A program made the translations under genes and the position numbers. A stretch of DNA of 64,000 nt, from NCBI GenBank assembly GCA_016719945.1, contig JADJYE010000042.1, positions 1 to 64,000 on the forward strand, given 5' to 3'. This document shows positions 60,308 through 64,000 of the stretch, piece by piece; positions within the stretch are counted from its first letter, which is position 1; every line of letters starts with the position of its first letter. The notes under the pieces are model-generated. The model was not told the origin of the DNA, did not search any database, and saw only the letters and a list, made by a program, of their open reading frames with translations. Source of the DNA: Polyangiaceae bacterium (GTDB lineage Bacteria > Myxococcota_A > Polyangia > Polyangiales > Polyangiaceae).

Positions 60308-61852
60308 ATGCTGACCCCGCATGGCTTCGCTGAGCTGAGCCAGTTCCAGATCGATCCGAGCTCGGTTCGGCTGCTCAACGCGGCGTTTTGCCGGCGCCGC
60401 CACGTGGTGGTGCTTGGGGTGGTCGACCCGCGGACGAGCGGCCCGGTCACCGTGGGGATGCTGCACCCGGAGGACGTCGAGCTCGTGGTCATGGTCCAGC
60501 GGGTCCTCGCTCGGCCCGTTCGTCCCGTCCGCCTCAACGACTTCGAGATCGACAAGGCGCTCGACGTCGGCTTCGGCGAAGCGGAGGCAGAACAGGGCGG
60601 GAAGGGGCATGAGCGCTTGCCCATCCGCAGCGGAGCTACGCTGACGTTCAAGCCCGACGCGCCCGTTCCAAGCCTCGTCTCGGAGCTGCTCGGGCACGCC
60701 GTAGCCGTCGGCGCCAGCGATCTGCACATCGAGTGTTACGAAGAGGACGTCGACGTCAGGCTCCGCAAGGACGGCGAGCTCGTCCAGATCGGAACGTCGG
60801 TCAGCCGCGGCAACGTTGAAGAGGTCGTCGCGCGCCTGAAGGTGCTGGCCGAGATGAACCTCGCCGAGCGCCGGGAGGCGCAGGACGGTCGCATCATGAC
60901 GACCTACGAGGACGGGACGGGGAGCCGGCCGATCGACTTCCGCGTCTCGGTCGTCCCGGGCCCCTTCGGCGAGGACGCGGTCCTGCGCGTCCTCGATTCG
61001 AGGCCGCTCGTTGGCCTCGATCGGCTCGGCTTCCCTGCCGATGTCCTCGCCCGGTTCCGAACGCTCGCGCGCTCGCCCGAGGGGATCCTCTTCGTCACCG
61101 GGCCCACCGGCAGCGGCAAGACGACCACGCTCTACTCGACGCTCGCGGAGATCACCGACGCGTCGAGCAAGATCCTCACGGTCGAGGACCCCATCGAGCT
61201 GCAGTTCGCGAAGGTGAACCAGAAGCAGGTCGGGCCCAAGATGGGCTTCGCCGACTACGCGCGCGCGTTCATGCGGCAAGACCCGGACATCCTGCTCATC
61301 GGGGAGATCCGCGACGAAGAGACCGCCGACATCGCGATCCGCGCAGCCCAGACCGGCCACCTGGTGTTGACGACCCTGCACACGAACGGCTCGGTGGGCA
61401 CCGTCTCCCGGCTCCGCGTGCTGGGGATCGATCCCGGGCTGGTCGCTGACACCATGCTCGGGGCGCTGTCGCAGCGCCTGATCCGCCGGGTCTGCGCGGC
61501 GTGCGTGGAGCCACGCGACGCGACCGAGGGCGAGCGGGCGCTGCTCGACCACCTGAAGGTCACGGTCCAGCTGGTGCGCGGTCGAGGCTGCGAGGCCTGC
61601 GGCCAGACGGGATACCGCGGGCGTGTCGGGCTGTACGAGCTGTTCCACGTCGACACCGAGACGGCGGACCGCATCACCCGGGAGGTCTCCTCCCTGGAGC
61701 TGCGCCGCTTCGCGCGCTCCCGTGGGATGCGGACCTTGTTCGACGACGCCCTCGAGAAGCTCGAGGCGGGCGTCACCACCCTCGAAGAGATCAGGGCGCG
61801 CCTGCCCCACCGGATCCTCCTCGAGGCCATCGAGGACGCGTCGGGGGAGTAG
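60308..61852 (+). CDS. GspE/PilB-family secretion or pilus assembly ATPase
   Basis: A 514-residue type II/IV secretion ATPase. The N-terminal ~115 residues are a degenerate MshE-like domain. The N2 domain GASDLHIECYEEDVDVRLRK leads to Walker A FVTGPTGSGKTTTLYSTL (about residue 263), the Asp box near VEDPIELQFAKVNQKQVG, Walker B ILLIGEIRDEETADIAIR and the His box GHLVLTTLHTNGSVGTVSRL. The zinc site is CAACVEPRD...GCEACGQTGY. It powers assembly of a pilus or pseudopilus at the inner membrane. No other pilus genes are in the window, so PilB and GspE cannot be told apart. Confidence 0.92.
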   Translation: MLTPHGFAELSQFQIDPSSVRLLNAAFCRRRHVVVLGVVDPRTSGPVTVGMLHPEDVELVVMVQRVLARPVRPVRLNDFEIDKALDVGFGEAEAEQGGKGHERLPIRSGATLTFKPDAPVPSLVSELLGHAVAVGASDLHIECYEEDVDVRLRKDGELVQIGTSVSRGNVEEVVARLKVLAEMNLAERREAQDGRIMTTYEDGTGSRPIDFRVSVVPGPFGEDAVLRVLDSRPLVGLDRLGFPADVLARFRTLARSPEGILFVTGPTGSGKTTTLYSTLAEITDASSKILTVEDPIELQFAKVNQKQVGPKMGFADYARAFMRQDPDILLIGEIRDEETADIAIRAAQTGHLVLTTLHTNGSVGTVSRLRVLGIDPGLVADTMLGALSQRLIRRVCAACVEPRDATEGERALLDHLKVTVQLVRGRGCEACGQTGYRGRVGLYELFHVDTETADRITREVSSLELRRFARSRGMRTLFDDALEKLEAGVTTLEEIRARLPHRILLEAIEDASGE

Positions 61853-61998
61853 GGCAGCCAGACGCGAGCCTCCCTTCGGGCTGCGGAGGCGCCCGCGGGA
61901 GCTGGCGGAGCCTCGTCTCATCGCCGCGAAAGTTCACTGGATGCGCAACGATTTTTCGTTGGATCTTCGATCCATCGAGGCTTAGGCTCTCGTTTGGA
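61853..61998. promoter_or_regulatory. AT-richer leader before the AAA+ regulator
   Basis: This 146-base gap is noticeably AT-richer after 61930 (GATTTTTCGTTGG, GTCTATTTTCTG) than the rest of the window. A small perfect hairpin TGGATCttcGATCCA spans 61960-61974. It probably holds the promoter of the regulator gene; no -12/-24 box is evident. Confidence 0.4.
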
Positions 61999-63491
61999 TT
62001 GATACCAGATAGTCTATTTTCTGCGCTTCACGCCGCATCGCTACAGCGAGATATCGTTGCGTTGTTGGACGCCATCGTCCGACCTCTGGCCCGAGAAGAG
62101 GGCGTCGCCCTGGCGCGAGCTTGGCTCGTCGCCCCTGGAGACGAGTGCCCCACCTGCCCCATGCGGCAGGAGTGCGTCGGGAGCGTCCCCTGCTTGCAGC
62201 TCAAGGCCAGCGCCGGAGCGTCCCTCCAGGGCGGCCGCTGGGAGCGAACGAACGGAGACTTCAGGCGCATCCCCCTCGGAGTGAAGAAGATCGGGGCGGC
62301 GGGGCGGGGTGAGAGCATCGTCGCGAACGACCTCGCGCACGGCTCCAGGCAGGTCTCCCGACCTTGGTGGGTCGCCAGGGAAAAGCTCGAGGCCATGGTC
62401 GTGCACCCGATCGGCACCGGGACCGAGGTGCTGGGCGTGCTCGCCGTGTTCCTCCGCCGGCCAGTGCAAGCGCAGGAGGCGCGAGCGCTGCGCATGTTCG
62501 CGGATCAGGCCGCCGCGTTGATCGGGGCCCTCCGAAGCGCGAGCGAGACCCAAGCGCGGCTCCGCCAGCTGCAGCGCGACAACGCGCGCCTGAAGAGCTC
62601 CGCCGCCGGCAGGCGCATCGGAGGGGGTCTGATCGGGGCCAGCCCCGCCCTGACCATGGCCCTCGATCAGGCAGCGCTGCTGGCCCGGGGACGGGACCGG
62701 TGCTCGTGCAGGGAGAGCCTGGCACCGGCAAAGGCCTGTACGCGATGGCGATCCACGACCGGAGCGACCGCGCCTCGCGGCCCTTCGTTCGGCTGGCCTC
62801 CGGGGAGAGCTCCGTGCCCATTCGCGCTTGGCTCGACCTCAGCGAGGGGGGAACCCTGCTGCTCGACGAGGTGACGGACCTCCCTCGAGAGCAGCAAGAC
62901 GAGCTGGCAACCCTCCTCGAGCCCGGCGCCTCCACCGAGCCCTCGGCCCGTATCCTGGCCACGACCTCCAAAGACCTGAGGGCGCTGGCGGTCCAGGGTC
63001 GCTTCAGCCAGGACCTGTACCTCCGGCTCGCCCCCCTCTCAATGACGGCGCCCCCGCTCAGGGAGCGCCCGAGCGACCTCCCTGCGCTCGCGGCCCACGT
63101 CACGCGCCACCTCGCCGTGCGCCTCGGGCTCGACGCGCCGCCCGTCGGTCCCGACGCGGCGCGGCTGCTGGAGGGTCAATTGTGGCCGGGGAACGCGAGG
63201 GAGCTCGCGTTCGTGCTCGAGCGCGCCCTCGTGCTCGGCGAGGGCAAGCGCCTCGACCTCGGCGCCGCGCTCCAGCTGGGCAAGCCGCGAAGCGCCGCCC
63301 GTCGACTGCTCACCGAGCACGAGCTGCGCGCGCTGGAGCGGGACAACCTCCAACGAACCCTCGAGGCCTCGGGCGGCCGCGTCTACGGCCCGGGCGGAGC
63401 AGCCGAGGCCCTGGGCATCGCGCCCACGACGTTCATCTCCAGGCTCCGTGCCTACGGGCTCGCACCCGAGCGCGGTCGCGCGACGAGGTGA
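61999..63491 (+). CDS. GAF + AAA+ (sigma-54-activator-like) + Fis-type HTH regulator without GAFTGA (one frameshift)
   Basis: About 498 residues. An N-terminal GAF-like sensor domain contains a Cys cluster (GDECPTCPMRQECVGSVPC) and HPIGTGTEVLGVLAVFLRRP. The frame breaks at about 62690, where four Gs should be five, after LDQAALLARG, and continues TGPVLVQGEPGTGKGLYAMA (Walker A). Walker B is EGGTLLLDEVTDLP, only about 30 residues later: the ESELFGHEKGAFTGA segment that contacts sigma-54 is missing. RFSQDLYLRLAPLSMTAPPL follows, then LWPGNARELAFVLERALVLG and a Fis-like HTH (GGAAEALGIAPTTFISRLRA). Starts are weak (TTG 61999 is best). It probably regulates transcription without activating sigma-54 directly. 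Confidence 0.8.
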
Positions 63492-63494
63492 GGC

Positions 63495-64000
63495 TCACAC
63501 CGACGCCGACGCGCTCGCCGAGCGAGACCGTTCGCGCAGACGCACGCGGATGCCCTTGGGTGTCATCGTGAACGCGAACTCCTCGCGAACCTCTGCTGCC
63601 GCCCCGACCCTCTCGACGTCGAAGCTGGCGTAGAGCGTCGCCAGCACGACGCGCATTTCGAGCAGGGCGAGCGAGCGACCCGGGCAGATGCGTGGGCCCG
63701 AGCCGAAGGGCTGGCTCGCGCCGGCCTCGTGCACACCCCCGACCGAAGAAGGATCGAGCCAGCGCGAAGGCTTGAACGCCCGCGGATCCCCGAAATGCTT
63801 TGGGCTGACCGCGGGCACCCCGGTGAGCACGCTGACGGCGCCGGCCTTGGGGATCTCGACGCCTGCCACGATCGTCGGCTCGTTGGCCTCGAAGAACAGC
63901 ACCGGCGCCACCGGCCGCAGGCGCATCGCCTCGTTCGCGACCGCCGCAGCCCGCTCGAGGCGCCCCGCCGCCTCGATGTTCGGGGGCACGAGCTCGGGGC
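63495..64000 (-). CDS. Cytochrome P450, C-terminal part (cut by the window end)
   Basis: The last ~168 residues of a P450 monooxygenase; the gene continues beyond 64000. Visible are the K-helix ExxR (ANEAMRLRPVAP), VPAVSPKHFGDPRAFKPSRW (meander region) and the haem-binding loop QPFGSGPRICPGRSLALLEM with the axial Cys. The tail ends with a Ser/Ala-rich SASASASV. The protein end lies four bases from the stop of the convergent regulator gene. The substrate is unknown. Confidence 0.92.
   Translation of the reverse strand, partial: PELVPPNIEAAGRLERAAAVANEAMRLRPVAPVLFFEANEPTIVAGVEIPKAGAVSVLTGVPAVSPKHFGDPRAFKPSRWLDPSSVGGVHEAGASQPFGSGPRICPGRSLALLEMRVVLATLYASFDVERVGAAAEVREEFAFTMTPKGIRVRLRERSRSASASASV

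Overview
The window is GC-rich (about 70%) DNA from what looks like a myxobacterium (Myxococcota, probably Polyangiales-like). The signs are many short lipoproteins with Gly/Ser-rich linkers, Cys-rich repeats, RCC1-like and beta-helix surface proteins, a membrane Ser/Thr kinase, a fused membrane/spermidine-synthase protein, a GspE/PilB ATPase and a cytochrome P450. This placement is inferred from gene content alone. No rRNA or tRNA gene was recognised.

A technical feature dominates the reading. Genes that are intact at protein level are repeatedly split by 1-2 base indels, several of them one G short in a G-run (about 22877, 38998, 51600, 62690) or off by a CG unit (about 6472, 14340). The first ~5.1 kb is dense with such breaks, including in the essential gene serS. 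I read these as residual sequencing errors, and I give each such gene as one composite CDS with the break noted.

Layout. 1-5516: serS, an alpha/beta hydrolase, an unrecognised gene and a Cys-rich lipoprotein, all frame-broken. 5517-7613: a repeat-rich stretch with GCCGAY/TCGGAY simple repeats, a pair of inverted palindromic REP-like units, a small SAM methyltransferase, an 18-bp perfect inverted repeat and a decayed S23/IVP-type four-helix-bundle gene. 7614-30708: a ~23 kb anti-phage-type island. It holds a ScoMcrA-head/nitrilase-like protein divergent from a DUF3883 nuclease; an operon of DUF1232 protein, SNF2 helicase and large Eco57I-type adenine methylase (DISARM class 1-like core); a PIN plus XRE-ImmA/IrrE pair on the opposite strand; and a second operon of a 2,134-residue DEAD-helicase/DUF1998/nuclease (DruE- or DrmA/B-like) followed by a 1,461-residue RelE/ParE-like + UvrD helicase + two RNA polymerase alpha-CTD-like domains + sigma region 4 + winged-helix protein. 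That last protein and the combination around it are the best candidate for an undescribed system.

30743-64000: mostly chromosomal housekeeping and surface genes. These include a thiolase, lipoproteins, an HNH endonuclease with a strong terminator, an MmeI-like orphan methylase, an FGE-like protein, beta-helix lipoproteins, an SDR, a carotenoid-type FAD oxidoreductase, a Ser/Thr kinase, an FkbM methyltransferase divergent from an archaeal-type SAM synthetase, NnrS, a GspE/PilB ATPase, an atypical sigma-54-type AAA+ regulator without the GAFTGA loop, and the 3' part of a cytochrome P450 cut by the window edge.
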